Program-made: the position numbers and the translations under genes
Shown: positions 1 through 7,868 of the stretch, in pieces
Layout: the number at the start of each line of letters is the position of its first letter
Position numbering within the stretch: position 1 is the stretch's first letter
DNA from: Euryarchaeota archaeon Ods04
GTDB lineage: Archaea; Halobacteriota; Halobacteria; Halobacteriales; Halorutilaceae
Assembly (NCBI GenBank): GCA_028751055.1
Contig: JAQZDD010000003.1
Span: 1 to 19,580 of the forward strand
Length of the DNA: 19,580 nt
Direction: 5' to 3'
The notes under the pieces: generated by a model
The model's input: only the letters and a program-made list of their open reading frames with translations
What the model was told of the DNA's origin: nothing
The model's database searches: none

Positions 1-1290
1 CTGCGGTATGTAGCGGTCCATGACCTTCTCGACGACCGCGGGGTTCTGTCTGAACCCGGGTATCTGCATGCCCGACCGCTGTATCTGCTGTGCGACCGCG
101 TCGGGACCCATGTTGGCGGTCTGAACCCAGAAGACGGCGAATATCGCACCGCCGACGACCAGGAACGTCATGTCAACTCCTAACCGTATGAGCACCTGCC
201 AAGGCTCCTGTGAAGGTCCGACGGGGAGCCACCACATCCAGTCTATCGGACTGTGTATAGGCTGGAGGTAGTACATCAGCCCCGAAGTCGCCTGTCCCGT
301 TGCCTCGTCGTAGGAGCCGTACCACCACGGCGGGTCTTCCATCTGCGAGTAGAGCATCTGACCGAACATCTGTATGTTCGCCTGAACAGCGCGAACGAAG
401 ATGAGCGGCAGGACGCTCGCGTAGATGAGCTTCACGGGGTAACGTCCACGCGCACCCTTAACGCGGGAGTGCGACAGCGGTATCTCGACACGTACCGACT
501 CGGCGTAGACGACCATGGCGAAGACCAAGAGCGTCGTGAAGACGAACAGTATCTGCCCTCCGTAAGTCAGGAGGAACCAGAATCCGTCCGCCGTCGTGAG
601 CGCGAATCCGGGGTCAAACTGACCCGAGAATATCTGGTACCACCGGAAGATAAGCCCCGTCGACAGCTCCGCGATGCCAGCGACGCCGCCCTCCGTGCTC
701 CAGTCGAATATTCCGCCTATGAGCTGTTGCGACACAGCAGCTATTATGAACAGCCCTATGCCGCTACCGATACCCCACTTCGAGATTATCTCGTCGAGGT
801 AGAGTATCAGGATGCCGCCCGCTGCGACCTGCGCGAAGACCACGAAAGCCATCATCTCGGCGGGCAGACCCATGTCTCCACGCGGCACCAAGAAGCCGCT
901 AGCCACCATCGGTGCCGCCGTCAGTATCGACATGAGTATGACCAAGGTCTTCTGCGAACCCTGATACAGAGCCTGTCCTCGTGGCTCGTTCGTGTCGAAA
1001 GGCAACATGTTGGAGCCGTCGAGCAGCTGCATGACGATGGCACCGGTCACTATCGGACCTATGCCGAGGTGTAGTATCGAGCCTTGCTCGCCGGCGAGAA
1101 CCGACCGAAACTGTCCGAAAAGGTCTCCCTCAACCCGGACGCCGTATATGGTCACGTTCGTGAGCACGAAGTATATCAGAAGCACACCGAGCGTCCAGTA
1201 CAGCTTCTTCTTGAAAGGTACGTGCTTCTTAGGTCGCGTGACCGATGGCACCCGGACGATTACGGGTTCGAGTACGTCGATTAATCCCAT
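1..1290 (-). CDS. secY: Preprotein translocase subunit SecY (3' end cut by window)
   Basis: This is the channel-forming subunit of the SecYE-beta translocon, which threads proteins through or into the cytoplasmic membrane. I translated it by hand from the ATG at 1288-1290; 430 codons are visible with no stop before the window edge. An N-terminal amphipathic stretch ending in basic residues (PKKHVPFKKK) leads into TM1. The plug/TM2 region reads LGIGPIVTGAIVMQLL, and several further hydrophobic helices follow. The visible end, GFRQNPAVVEKVMDRYIP, is the conserved cytosolic loop before TM9, so the last two helices and roughly 50-60 residues are missing. It is the last visible gene of the spc part of the operon, 37 nt after uL15, with an AAGGAA-like ribosome binding site. 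Its place after uL15 is the standard arrangement. The assignment is firm. Confidence 0.97.
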   Translation of the reverse strand, partial: MGLIDVLEPVIVRVPSVTRPKKHVPFKKKLYWTLGVLLIYFVLTNVTIYGVRVEGDLFGQFRSVLAGEQGSILHLGIGPIVTGAIVMQLLDGSNMLPFDTNEPRGQALYQGSQKTLVILMSILTAAPMVASGFLVPRGDMGLPAEMMAFVVFAQVAAGGILILYLDEIISKWGIGSGIGLFIIAAVSQQLIGGIFDWSTEGGVAGIAELSTGLIFRWYQIFSGQFDPGFALTTADGFWFLLTYGGQILFVFTTLLVFAMVVYAESVRVEIPLSHSRVKGARGRYPVKLIYASVLPLIFVRAVQANIQMFGQMLYSQMEDPPWWYGSYDEATGQATSGLMYYLQPIHSPIDWMWWLPVGPSQEPWQVLIRLGVDMTFLVVGGAIFAVFWVQTANMGPDAVAQQIQRSGMQIPGFRQNPAVVEKVMDRYIPQ

Positions 1291-1327
1291 TCTTTCTATT
1301 CCTTTGTAGTCTGTTCCGTCTGTCGTT

Positions 1328-1786
1328 TCACTCTTGTTGCTCTGCTTCGGTTTCGTCTGTGTCTTCCTCAGATGTCACGACGGCTTCGCCGCCTGCCGCC
1401 TCTATCTTCTCGACAGCCGAGTCGGAGAAGTCGTCGGCGTAGACGACGAGCGTGTTACGGACCTGTCCGCTTCCGAGAACCTTGTCGACGCCTAGCGTCT
1501 CGGCGTCGACCTCGTATCCGTCGTCGGTCTCCTCGGCTACGCCTTCCTCGACGAGCGTGTCGATACGTCTGTCTATGTCGCCGACGTTCGACACCTCAAC
1601 GTCTTCGAGAACCTTCTGCGGACGTTTGAACCCACTCTTGCCTATCGGCGGATGGTTGGCGTACTCGTGCTTCTTCCTACCTGCGTCTCCTCTACCTCCG
1701 CGGTGACCGGCACCGCGCCTGTTCTTCTGTGTGCCTCCACCGTGGGTTCGTGAACCTCTACCGCGTTTCTTCGAGTCGCGTGACAT
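1328..1786 (-). CDS. rpl15: Large ribosomal subunit protein uL15 (L15)
   Basis: uL15 binds 23S rRNA in the 50S subunit. The 152-residue protein opens with the typical archaeal Gly/Arg/Lys/His-rich extension (SRTHGGGTQKNRRGAGHRGG, residues 12-31) that penetrates the rRNA. A NHPPIGKSGFKRPQ motif follows at about 44-57, and then a globular alpha/beta domain whose VLGSGQV motif is the usual core. The C-terminus (EEDTDETEAEQQE) is strongly acidic, as expected in a halophile. The ATG start is at 1784-1786, 2 nt after the uL30 stop codon, so coupling to uL30 is likely. The length fits the archaeal family. Confidence 0.97.
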   Translation of the reverse strand: MSRDSKKRGRGSRTHGGGTQKNRRGAGHRGGRGDAGRKKHEYANHPPIGKSGFKRPQKVLEDVEVSNVGDIDRRIDTLVEEGVAEETDDGYEVDAETLGVDKVLGSGQVRNTLVVYADDFSDSAVEKIEAAGGEAVVTSEEDTDETEAEQQE

Positions 1787-1788
1787 AT

Positions 1789-2253
1789 CTATCGCATCCT
1801 CCTGAGGAGGTCGTCTATTTCGTCTCCGTGGTTTCCTAAAACGCCCCCTTGCTTATAACTGTGTTTGATTCCGTCGTGTCCTTTACGGGGCGGATGTAGA
1901 CGTAGCGTCGGGTTGACGCCTGCCTCACGGAGCGTAGTCTCGCCAGCGACGACTTCCTCGGCGAGGTGTTCAACCGACTCGAAGCCCTGCTCCTCGGCGA
2001 ACTCGTCGTCGACCTCTCCGCCTTCGAGCGTCTCGCCGCGCTTCTTCAGGAGCAGCGCGACCGTCTCCGCGTCGGGTTCGCCGTAAGCGACGTAGTCGTT
2101 GACCTTCTGCACCATGCCGCGGTACGTGTCATCGTCGGGGACGACGGTGAAGGCGTTGACCTGCCCGAGGTTGAGCATGTCGAGCGTGTCGAGTACCTCA
2201 CCCGGCTTCTCTGCCTCACCGCGTAGCCTCACGACGCCGTAGCTCGCGCTCAT
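1789..2253 (-). CDS. rpl30: Large ribosomal subunit protein uL30 (L30), archaeal long form
   Basis: uL30 is a 50S protein. Archaeal uL30 is longer than the bacterial form of about 60 residues, and at 154 residues this copy fits. The N-terminal ferredoxin-like core contains VVRLRGEAEKPGEVLDTLDMLNL and ends in NDYVAYGEP. The archaeal C-terminal part has LHPPRKGHDGIKHSYKQGG, a conserved basic element, and the protein ends in DDLLRRMR. The ATG at 2251-2253 follows a GAGGTGA Shine-Dalgarno and sits in an ATGA overlap with the possible small ORF in the uS5-uL30 spacer. uL30 therefore does not abut uS5 directly as most neighbours in this operon do. Confidence 0.96.
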   Translation of the reverse strand: MSASYGVVRLRGEAEKPGEVLDTLDMLNLGQVNAFTVVPDDDTYRGMVQKVNDYVAYGEPDAETVALLLKKRGETLEGGEVDDEFAEEQGFESVEHLAEEVVAGETTLREAGVNPTLRLHPPRKGHDGIKHSYKQGGVLGNHGDEIDDLLRRMR

Positions 2254-2264
2254 TCTTTCACCTC
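2249..2264 (-). repeat. Direct repeat copy A at uL30 start
   Basis: The minus strand reads GAGGTGAAAGAATGAG. It contains the Shine-Dalgarno and start codon of uL30. An identical 16-bp copy lies 83 bp away at the uS5 stop codon. Confidence 0.85.
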
Positions 2265-2336
2265 CACGGTTTCGCCCGTGGATGACGATGAGTCGCGCTC
2301 CGCACGACTCGTTCGTGTCGTTTCGTCGTATCTCAT
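2250..2336 (-). CDS. Possible 28-aa ORF in the uS5-uL30 spacer
   Basis: The 79-nt spacer between uS5 and uL30 is fully read by one ORF of 28 codons ([10 protein letters not shown]...GETVEVKE). Its ATG overlaps the uS5 stop as ATGA, and its TGA overlaps the uL30 ATG as ATGA. Both ends therefore have the coupling geometry of real genes in this operon. The last four residues, EVKE, are also the last four of uS5 because a 16-bp sequence is duplicated at both ends. The peptide is Ser/Thr/Glu-rich and matches no family I know. It may be translated, or it may be the remnant of a duplication that keeps ribosomes moving into uL30. Coding status is unproven. Confidence 0.35.
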   Translation of the reverse strand: MRYDETTRTSRAERDSSSSTGETVEVKE

Positions 2337-2347
2337 TCTTTCACCTC
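2332..2347 (-). repeat. Direct repeat copy B at uS5 stop
   Basis: The minus strand reads GAGGTGAAAGAATGAG, identical to the copy at the uL30 start. Here it encodes the last four residues and stop of uS5. It also supplies a Shine-Dalgarno and ATG for the possible 28-codon ORF. The pair suggests a local tandem duplication or slippage event. Confidence 0.85.
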
Positions 2348-2983
2348 TAAGTTCTCATAGGCGCGCTGTGGTATACGTGCCTCCGCGGTCTCCTTGAGCG
2401 CGTTGTACGTCGCCTTTCCGAAGTTGACCGTCGTGCGCGTCTGTCCGCTCGCCTTCGTCCAGACATCCTCTATTCCGGCGAGTTCGAGAACCGCGCTCGC
2501 CGTCTCTCCTGCGGCGATTCCGATACCTTTGGGGGCAGGTATAAGCTTCACTTCGACGCTACCCGCCTTGCCCGTGGTTTCGAGGAGAACCGTATGCGGT
2601 TCGTCGGCGCGCGACTCCCACGAACCCGTACCGCGCGGAACGCGGATGAGGTTAAGCTTCGCCACGTCTATCGCCTTGCGTATGCCGGCACCCACTTGGT
2701 CTTCCTTGGCTTCCGCATAGCCGACGTATCCGTCTCCGTTTCCAACGATGACCGAACAACGGAACTTGACACGGCGTCCCGAGTCGGTCATGCGCTGAAC
2801 CATGTTTATGTCGAGAACCTCGTCCTCCATACCGGGGAGGAGAGTGTCGACTATCTCGGGTTCCTTGAGAGGAAGACCCGAGTCGAGAGCCTCCTCCATC
2901 GACGTTATTTCGCCTTCCTGAACCATCCTACCGAGACGCGTCTTGGGACGCCAGTCGTCGTCGTATCCGTCTCCGTTGCTCAT
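2333..2983 (-). CDS. rps5: Small ribosomal subunit protein uS5 (S5)
   Basis: uS5 is a 30S protein at the mRNA entry site that contributes to decoding accuracy. At 216 residues it matches archaeal S5. After an N-terminal segment with [31 protein letters not shown], the S5 double-stranded RNA-binding fold carries [18 protein letters not shown] (about residues 80-97). The C-terminal S5 domain has [23 protein letters not shown], the signature alanine/glycine-rich helix. The ATG at 2981-2983 overlaps the uL18 stop as ATGA. The gene ends in a TGA that lies within a duplicated 16-bp element. Confidence 0.97.
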   Translation of the reverse strand: MSNGDGYDDDWRPKTRLGRMVQEGEITSMEEALDSGLPLKEPEIVDTLLPGMEDEVLDINMVQRMTDSGRRVKFRCSVIVGNGDGYVGYAEAKEDQVGAGIRKAIDVAKLNLIRVPRGTGSWESRADEPHTVLLETTGKAGSVEVKLIPAPKGIGIAAGETASAVLELAGIEDVWTKASGQTRTTVNFGKATYNALKETAEARIPQRAYENLEVKE

Positions 2984-3519
2984 GCTTCAGCCTCCACGTT
3001 TTCGAGCACCTCGTCGAAGTGCTCGGGAAGTTCGGACGCGTCTATCTCACGCGCCTCGTACTCGACGCCCTCGGCGATATGCTCCCCGCGTACGCGCTCC
3101 CAAGACGGGAGAACCTCCTCTCCATGAGGGATGTCGACGCCTGCGTCGACCGCGCCCGAAAGGACGGCGAAGACACGGTTGGCGGGCGTGACACGGTTGA
3201 GACCTATGTCGAGAACCGCCTCCTCGTATCCTTCTTCGACAGCACGCGCACCCGCGAGGTGTCCCGCAAGGTAAGCGGCGGGAAGGTTGCCGGTCGGTGC
3301 CTCCCAACCGAACTCCGATAGTTCGCTCGTGTGCGCGCTTGCGACCGTGTGGTCGCCTTCGTCGCGCGCCACGACGACCTGTACCTGTGTATGCTTGTTG
3401 GACTTCCGTACGACGAAGCGGGGCTGTCCGCTCTTGAGGAGACGGAGACGCTGACCGTAGTCGGTGCGCCCCTCACGTCTCCGTCGCATCGGAACCTTGT
3501 ATCTCGATCCTGTTGCCAT
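2980..3519 (-). CDS. rpl18: Large ribosomal subunit protein uL18 (L18)
   Basis: uL18 binds 5S rRNA together with uL5 and joins it to the large subunit. The 179-residue protein starts [21 protein letters not shown], the basic N-terminal arm typical of archaeal and eukaryotic L18. It continues with [23 protein letters not shown] and the [12 protein letters not shown] helix near residue 83. The second half is acidic and ends in [17 protein letters not shown]. The ATG is 3 nt after the TAA of eL19, and the 3' end overlaps uS5 by 4 nt. The length agrees with haloarchaeal homologues. Confidence 0.97.
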   Translation of the reverse strand: MATGSRYKVPMRRRREGRTDYGQRLRLLKSGQPRFVVRKSNKHTQVQVVVARDEGDHTVASAHTSELSEFGWEAPTGNLPAAYLAGHLAGARAVEEGYEEAVLDIGLNRVTPANRVFAVLSGAVDAGVDIPHGEEVLPSWERVRGEHIAEGVEYEAREIDASELPEHFDEVLENVEAEA

Positions 3520-3522
3520 TGT

Positions 3523-3972
3523 TTATCCTTGTTCCTCCATTCCTTCGACGTAGTTCCTGAGGTAACGGACGCTTCCGAACTCTCCGCCCTTCGCCTTGTT
3601 GTACAGGTCACGGTACTCGGACGCGTCAATCTCGTCTTCCTCCTTCATCCTGCGTAACTCCTTCCTGAGCGCGCGTATTCCGGACTTCCATTCGTCCTTC
3701 GAGTCGCTACGCGCTCCCTTCTTGCCCTTGCGGACACCGGGACCTTTCTTGTGACCGTACTTGCGTTTCTCGTCGCGTTCACGCGCACGTCCACGTGAGA
3801 CGCCTTTCTGACGTTTCTCACGTATGATGCCCTCCTCTATGAGACCACGTACGTCTTCGCGCGTTATCGCTTTCGCTACCTCGTCTTGGTTCTCGGGGTC
3901 GAGCCAGACACGGTTCTCGCCGCATCCCATTATGTCGGCGGCGAGCTTCTTCTGGTTTCTCAGGTCTGCCAT
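3523..3972 (-). CDS. rpl19e: Large ribosomal subunit protein eL19 (L19e)
   Basis: eL19 is an archaeal/eukaryotic 50S protein that also takes part in intersubunit contacts. At 149 residues it matches the archaeal family. It begins MADLRNQKKLAADIMGCGENRVWLDP, the typical N-terminal helical domain. The basic linker KGVSRGRARERDEKRKYGHK lies at about 56-75, followed by GPGVRKGKKGAR. A long C-terminal helix with WKSGIRALRKELRRMKEE follows. The ATG overlaps the last base of the eL32 TAA (TAATG). The gene has no bacterial counterpart, which by itself marks the window as archaeal. Confidence 0.97.
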   Translation of the reverse strand: MADLRNQKKLAADIMGCGENRVWLDPENQDEVAKAITREDVRGLIEEGIIREKRQKGVSRGRARERDEKRKYGHKKGPGVRKGKKGARSDSKDEWKSGIRALRKELRRMKEEDEIDASEYRDLYNKAKGGEFGSVRYLRNYVEGMEEQG

Positions 3973-4661
3973 TACTCTTCCTCCTTGACGTGTGTCGGAT
4001 TGAGCACGCGTATACCTTCGTCGAGAGCGCGCTCCTCGATACGTTCACGTTTGCGTCCGCCGACGCCACCGCCGATACGTACAGCCTGTGTTTCGGGGTT
4101 GACGTCGTCGAGTTCATCGGGGCGGTGCACGAGAATCTCGTCGAAGCCGCTCGGATGCAGACCGCGTGCCTTCGAAGGCGTGCGGTAGCCGACGTTGACC
4201 TCCGCGCCCTTGCCCTTGATGTTCTTGCGCCGCTTGCTGTTCTGACCGCGGAGCTTTCTCCACGAGTCGGCTTTGACGCGTTTCTTCTTGTGGTGGTCCT
4301 GACGTTTGAACGACGGGTTGTTCTGCGCGGCGCGCTTCTTGAGCGCGTCACGTGTCTCGTCGTCAAGTTCGGGCGTCTTGTCCGAGAGTTCGACAGCCGA
4401 GACTACCTCGGCAACCTCTTCCTCGACCTCTTCCTCTTCTTCCTCTACGAACTCCTCCTCAACTTCCTCCTCAACCTCAAGACCGCCCACGTCAGCCTTT
4501 ATGCGTGCGGCGAGTGCCTTACCGATGCCTTCTGTCTCCGCTATGCGTTCCTGCGACGCGCTCTGCAGGTCTTCGACAGTCTCGAAGCCCGCCTCGCGCA
4601 GTGCTTCAGCCTTCGTCTCGCCCACACCGTCTACGTCCGTAAGCTCTTTTTTGTCCGACAT
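3972..4661 (-). CDS. rpl32e: Large ribosomal subunit protein eL32 (L32e) with N-terminal double HhH extension
   Basis: eL32 is a 50S protein shared by archaea and eukaryotes. The 229-residue product has three parts. Residues 7-58 carry two helix-hairpin-helix motifs (LTDVDGVGETKAEALREAGF and IAETEGIGKALAARI). Residues 60-90 are an almost purely Glu/Val acidic linker. From about 100 the L32e core contains FKRQDHHKKKRVKADSWRKLRG, IKGKGAEVNVGYRTPSKARG and HPSGFDEILVH. The same extension occurs in haloarchaeal eL32, for example Haloarcula, where it is not seen in the ribosome structure. This supports a haloarchaeal origin. The gene lies between uL6 (1-nt gap) and eL19 (1-nt overlap). Confidence 0.97.
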   Translation of the reverse strand: MSDKKELTDVDGVGETKAEALREAGFETVEDLQSASQERIAETEGIGKALAARIKADVGGLEVEEEVEEEFVEEEEEEVEEEVAEVVSAVELSDKTPELDDETRDALKKRAAQNNPSFKRQDHHKKKRVKADSWRKLRGQNSKRRKNIKGKGAEVNVGYRTPSKARGLHPSGFDEILVHRPDELDDVNPETQAVRIGGGVGGRKRERIEERALDEGIRVLNPTHVKEEE

Positions 4662-4662
4662 C

Positions 4663-5187
4663 TCAGACCTCCGGCTTCGCTGTTATGTAGATGCCGTCCT
4701 GAAAGACACGGACATCCTTGTCGTTCATGTACGTTACCTGTTCTATGTTCGCCGCGGTCTGTCCGACGTGGTCTCTGTCGGGTCCACGTACGACTAACTC
4801 CTCCTCGCTCACTTCGACTTCCGTGTCGCCGAGCACCTTCGTCTCGCGCGGGTGCTTCTCGCCGAGGAAGTTGCGTACCTCTACGGTGTCGCCCTTGACC
4901 TCGACCTGCATCGGAAAGTGCGAGTAAAGCACCTTCATCTCGTACTCGAAGCCTTCGGTGACTCCGTGTACGGCGTTGTCGACCTGACTCTCGAACGTGC
5001 CGAGAGTTGCGAGCGGCTTCCGGCGGTCCGTGTCAGTCTCGATGACGACCTTGTCACCGTCGACTGAGACGGTCACGCCGGGATACGAGAACTTCCTCGT
5101 CACCGTACCGTTCGGACCGCTGAACGTCAGCTCTTCGAGGCTCTTCTCAACCTCGACTTCTTCCGGTATCTCGATCTCTTTTCTCAT
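4663..5187 (-). CDS. rpl6: Large ribosomal subunit protein uL6 (L6)
   Basis: uL6 sits near the GTPase-associated centre of the 50S subunit. The 174-residue protein shows the duplicated L6 fold. In the first repeat, FSGPNGTVTRKFSYPGVTV starts near residue 23. In the second, FLGEKHPRETKVLGDTEVEVSEEELVVRG is followed by the conserved VGQTAANIEQVTYMNDKDVRVFQDGIY. The start MRKEIEIPEEVEVEKS matches archaeal homologues. The ATG is 11 nt downstream of the uS8 stop and follows a GAGGTGA Shine-Dalgarno. Confidence 0.97.
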   Translation of the reverse strand: MRKEIEIPEEVEVEKSLEELTFSGPNGTVTRKFSYPGVTVSVDGDKVVIETDTDRRKPLATLGTFESQVDNAVHGVTEGFEYEMKVLYSHFPMQVEVKGDTVEVRNFLGEKHPRETKVLGDTEVEVSEEELVVRGPDRDHVGQTAANIEQVTYMNDKDVRVFQDGIYITAKPEV

Positions 5188-5198
5188 TCTTGTTCACC

Positions 5199-5591
5199 TC
5201 AGTACACGTAGGCGAGGAGCTGCCCGCCTACTCCTTTCTCTCGTGCCTCGTAATGCGTCATGACTCCTTGGCTCGTCGTCACGATGAGCGTACCGAAGTC
5301 GCGTCCGGGCAGGTACCTTTTCTCCCATTTCTCGTACTCGTCCTTGGTAGTCGAGTAACGGGGCTTGACGACACCGCAGTCGTTTATCTGCCCCGCCAAG
5401 TCGACGTGGAACTCGCCCGCCTTTCCGTTCTCGACGAACTCGAATCGGTCTATGTAGCCCTCGTCGTAGAGGACGCCTAAGACGTTGCCGACGACGTTCG
5501 AAGCAGGCTCGACCGTACAGTCGAGCTTGCCGAGCTTGTCGCCGTTCTTTATCGTCGAGAGCGCGTCGGCGAGTGGATCTGTTCTTGTCAT
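5199..5591 (-). CDS. rps8: Small ribosomal subunit protein uS8 (S8)
   Basis: uS8 is a primary 16S rRNA-binding protein of the 30S platform. I place the start at the ATG 5589-5591, giving 130 residues, the usual haloarchaeal length. An in-frame GTG at 5598-5600 is part of the GAGGTGA Shine-Dalgarno and would add only MTR. The N-terminal domain reads [19 protein letters not shown]. The C-terminal rRNA-binding part has [33 protein letters not shown], with the [14 protein letters not shown] loop diagnostic for the family. It follows uS14 by 10 nt. Confidence 0.96.
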   Translation of the reverse strand: MTRTDPLADALSTIKNGDKLGKLDCTVEPASNVVGNVLGVLYDEGYIDRFEFVENGKAGEFHVDLAGQINDCGVVKPRYSTTKDEYEKWEKRYLPGRDFGTLIVTTSQGVMTHYEAREKGVGGQLLAYVY

Positions 5592-5601
5592 TCTTGTCAC
5601 C

Positions 5602-5778
5602 TCAGCTGTACTTCTTTGCTCCCATGTCTCGCGCCACCTCGCGGAAGCACTGACGGCACAGGTTTATCTCGTAACGCGTAACCAGACCGTCCTTGCGTCC
5701 GCATCTGCGGCATTCGAGCGTGTTGCCCGTCCTCGTCGTCTCCTCGGGTTCTTGTTCCTCGGCTTGTGTCTCGCTCAT
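5602..5778 (-). CDS. rps14: Small ribosomal subunit protein uS14 (S14), zinc-binding
   Basis: This 58-codon gene was found by hand translation between uL5 and uS8. The product starts [20 protein letters not shown], an acidic halophilic extension, and continues with [20 protein letters not shown]. It ends [18 protein letters not shown]. The two CxxC pairs, C23/C26 and C41/C44, form the zinc ribbon of archaeal and eukaryotic uS14, a 30S head protein. The ATG at 5776-5778 overlaps the uL5 stop as ATGA, and the TGA at 5602-5604 lies just before the uS8 Shine-Dalgarno. The gene is short and easily missed by automated length cut-offs. Confidence 0.96.
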   Translation of the reverse strand: MSETQAEEQEPEETTRTGNTLECRRCGRKDGLVTRYEINLCRQCFREVARDMGAKKYS

Positions 5779-6293
5779 TCTATCTCCACCTCGAACTCGT
5801 TCTTGACGAACGCCGCCGAGTCCTCGGCGTTGAGCCTCTGCTCCTCGGGTATGTCGCGCGGCATCTTGCCGCGACGTTCGACGCGCTTGCCCTTACGTGC
5901 GAGCGCGACTGTCACGTCCATCCCGAAGATACCTATGTTGGGGTCGTACTCCATGTCCTCGAAGTCGGTGTGCTCCTCGATACCGAACGAGAAGTTACCG
6001 AACTCGTCGAAGGACGAACGCGGCACGGTTCCGACGATGCTCAATGCTTCCGAAAGGAACTCCTCAGCACGGTCGCCGCGTAGCGTGACCATGCATCCGA
6101 TAGGGTCGCCCTCACGGATACCGAACTCGGGGTTGCTCATCTTCGCGTTCGTGCGCACAGTCTGCTGACCCGTCACTTCCTCGACTATCTCCTCGGCGTT
6201 CTGTAGCTCGATTCCGCCCTCGCCGACGTTCATGTGCACCACGACCTTCTCAACGACGGGCTGGCGCATCTCGTGTATCTCTTCGAGTGTCAT
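5775..6293 (-). CDS. rpl5: Large ribosomal subunit protein uL5 (L5)
   Basis: uL5 forms the central protuberance and binds 5S rRNA with uL18. The 172-residue protein contains [19 protein letters not shown] near the start, then [34 protein letters not shown] and [36 protein letters not shown], all conserved L5 elements. The ATG overlaps the eS4 stop (ATGA), and its own TGA overlaps the uS14 ATG. Of its 11 isoleucine codons I count 5 ATA and 6 ATC. That is a much higher ATA share than expected for a typical haloarchaeon. Confidence 0.97.
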   Translation of the reverse strand: MTLEEIHEMRQPVVEKVVVHMNVGEGGIELQNAEEIVEEVTGQQTVRTNAKMSNPEFGIREGDPIGCMVTLRGDRAEEFLSEALSIVGTVPRSSFDEFGNFSFGIEEHTDFEDMEYDPNIGIFGMDVTVALARKGKRVERRGKMPRDIPEEQRLNAEDSAAFVKNEFEVEIE

Positions 6294-7090
6294 TCTTCAG
6301 CCTCCTCGGTTTCGTCTTCGGTTTCTTCGGCTTCCTTGACAGACTCAGACTCGGCTTCGTCGGCGACAGCCTCGGTGCTGTCGCCCTGCTCCTGCTCTTC
6401 CAAGTCGCTGACGCTTTCGCCGATTACGAAGACGTACTCCTCGACGGTTTCGAAAGTCGAGCCGTCGGGGAGTTCAGCTATGACCGTGTTGTCGCCGGAG
6501 CCTTCGTTGACGATGTACTCGACGAGTTCGCCGACCTCGCCCGAGTGCTTACCGGCAACGGCTGTGACGGCACTGCCTTCCTCAAACGCGAACCGTTCGA
6601 GCACCTCGTTGGTTTCGAGGTCGACTACGACCGAGTCCTTTGTGGAGTAGCCGTCGTCCTCCACTAAGACGTTCGCGCCGTTGTGGAGGTTTAGCTGTAC
6701 TTCGCCGCCGCTGACGTGCGTGATACCGTCTATCCGCGCGAGCTTGTTGTCCGCCGCGTCCGCCTCGACGGGGACGAGCGAAAGCCGTCCGCCCTCTCCG
6801 GGGAAGACACGGTAGTACTCGTCGCGCGACGGGAAAGCAACGATGTCGAACGTTCCGACAGGGAGACGGTGGTCGCTTACCGGTTCACCGTTGACCAGAA
6901 CGTCGTCGTTGTCGAGCGCGAAACGTAGCTGTTTGGCACTCTCGACGTAGCCGAGAACGTCACGTACAAAGACTACGAGCGGCACGGCGTCGCCGCCGTG
7001 TGGACCTGCGTGCGAAGCGACGGTGTAGACCTGGTTCTTACGTTCCACGGGCCAGGCTTCGGGCGCGGAAAGTCTCTTCTGGTGTACCAT
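6290..7090 (-). CDS. rps4e: Small ribosomal subunit protein eS4 (S4e) with acidic C-terminal tail
   Basis: eS4 is an archaeal/eukaryotic 30S protein. The order is: basic N-terminus ([20 protein letters not shown]), RS4NT region, S4 RNA-binding domain (residues about 40-90, VNGEPVSDHRLPVGTFDIV), central domain (DGITHVSGGEVQLNLHNGANV, 121-141) and a KOW-like C-terminal part with FAFEEGSAVTAVAGKHSGEVGELV. From about residue 226 to 266 there is an additional Glu/Ser/Ala-rich tail with a single Lys. The 266-residue length is greater than the roughly 230-240 I would expect, the excess being the tail. It overlaps uL24 by 1 nt and uL5 by 4 nt. Confidence 0.96.
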   Translation of the reverse strand: MVHQKRLSAPEAWPVERKNQVYTVASHAGPHGGDAVPLVVFVRDVLGYVESAKQLRFALDNDDVLVNGEPVSDHRLPVGTFDIVAFPSRDEYYRVFPGEGGRLSLVPVEADAADNKLARIDGITHVSGGEVQLNLHNGANVLVEDDGYSTKDSVVVDLETNEVLERFAFEEGSAVTAVAGKHSGEVGELVEYIVNEGSGDNTVIAELPDGSTFETVEEYVFVIGESVSDLEEQEQGDSTEAVADEAESESVKEAEETEDETEEAEE

Positions 7091-7473
7091 CAGTCGTCAC
7101 CTCCTTCTTCGTCTCCGACGTTTTCGAGACGTTCCTCGCGTACGTCGTCCTGCAGGTTGAGTTCGGTGACGCGGAGGTTCGAAGCGTCTACGGGCTTAGG
7201 AACCTCCTCGCCGTCGGTCTTCTCAACCGTCACACCCTCTACGTAGACCTTCGTCTTGTCGAGGTCGACACGTAGAACCTCCTCTTCCTCGCCTGCGTCG
7301 TCGCCGCGCATTATCTCCACGGTGTCGCCCTCAGAGACACGCACGGAGCGCGTGCCGTACTCCTCGCGGAGTTCGTCGGAGAGCGTGGCACGCACGTACC
7401 TGTTCCGCTGATGCAGCGGTGCTTCCTCGCGCGCCTTGCGCTGTTTCCTTGGCTGTTTGCTGTTTCGTGTCAT
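7090..7473 (-). CDS. rpl24: Large ribosomal subunit protein uL24 (L24)
   Basis: uL24 is an early-assembly protein that nucleates 50S folding near the exit tunnel. The 127-residue product has the archaeal N-terminus [19 protein letters not shown], then [21 protein letters not shown]. The KOW motif ([21 protein letters not shown], residues about 46-66) follows. The acidic substitutions in the KOW loop and the GDEEGGDD end suit a halophile. Start and stop lie in ATGA and TGATG overlaps with uL14 and eS4. Confidence 0.96.
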   Translation of the reverse strand: MTRNSKQPRKQRKAREEAPLHQRNRYVRATLSDELREEYGTRSVRVSEGDTVEIMRGDDAGEEEEVLRVDLDKTKVYVEGVTVEKTDGEEVPKPVDASNLRVTELNLQDDVREERLENVGDEEGGDD

Positions 7474-7868
7474 GCTATTATCTTTGCTGTGCTGGCTACG
7501 GGTCCGAACCTGTCGGCGACCTCGCGCGCTATCGGACCGCGTATCTCTGTACCGCGCGGCTCTTGGTTGTCGTCGATGATGACCGCCGCGTTGTCCTCGA
7601 ACATGACGCGTGTTCCGTCGGGACGCCTGTACGGCTTCTTCTGCCGTACGATTACGGCGTCAAGAACCTGCCTGCGCATGTCGGGGTCGCCCTTCTTGAC
7701 GCTCACGACCACTATGTCGCCGACGCCAGCCTTGGGCTGTCTCCTGCGCGTGCCGCGGTAGTTCTTTACGCTGATTATCTGTAGCTCACGCGCGCCTGTG
7801 TTGTCGGCGCATACGAGGCGCGAGCCTTTGCTGAGCGACTTCGTGATGTCTGCCTTCAGAGCCTTCAT
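7470..7868 (-). CDS. rpl14: Large ribosomal subunit protein uL14 (L14)
   Basis: uL14 is a strongly conserved 50S protein at the subunit interface. The 132-residue protein reads [20 protein letters not shown] (residues 15-34), the signature N-terminal barrel strand. [30 protein letters not shown] follows, and then [31 protein letters not shown]. The length is exactly that expected for archaea. It overlaps uS17 by 4 nt upstream and uL24 by 4 nt downstream. This is one of the most certain calls in the window. Confidence 0.98.
   Translation of the reverse strand: MKALKADITKSLSKGSRLVCADNTGARELQIISVKNYRGTRRRQPKAGVGDIVVVSVKKGDPDMRRQVLDAVIVRQKKPYRRPDGTRVMFEDNAAVIIDDNQEPRGTEIRGPIAREVADRFGPVASTAKIIA

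Noticed and set aside
253..1074. 273-codon plus-strand frame at the left edge
   Set aside because: It lies opposite SecY, which reads through without a stop and matches the family over its whole length. The plus-strand protein is an Arg/His/Glu-rich shadow.
3990..4898. 302-codon plus-strand open frame opposite eL32 and uL6
   Set aside because: Antisense shadow. Its apparent hydrophobic Leu/Phe stretches are the complement of Glu/Lys codons in the eL32 acidic linker, not membrane segments.
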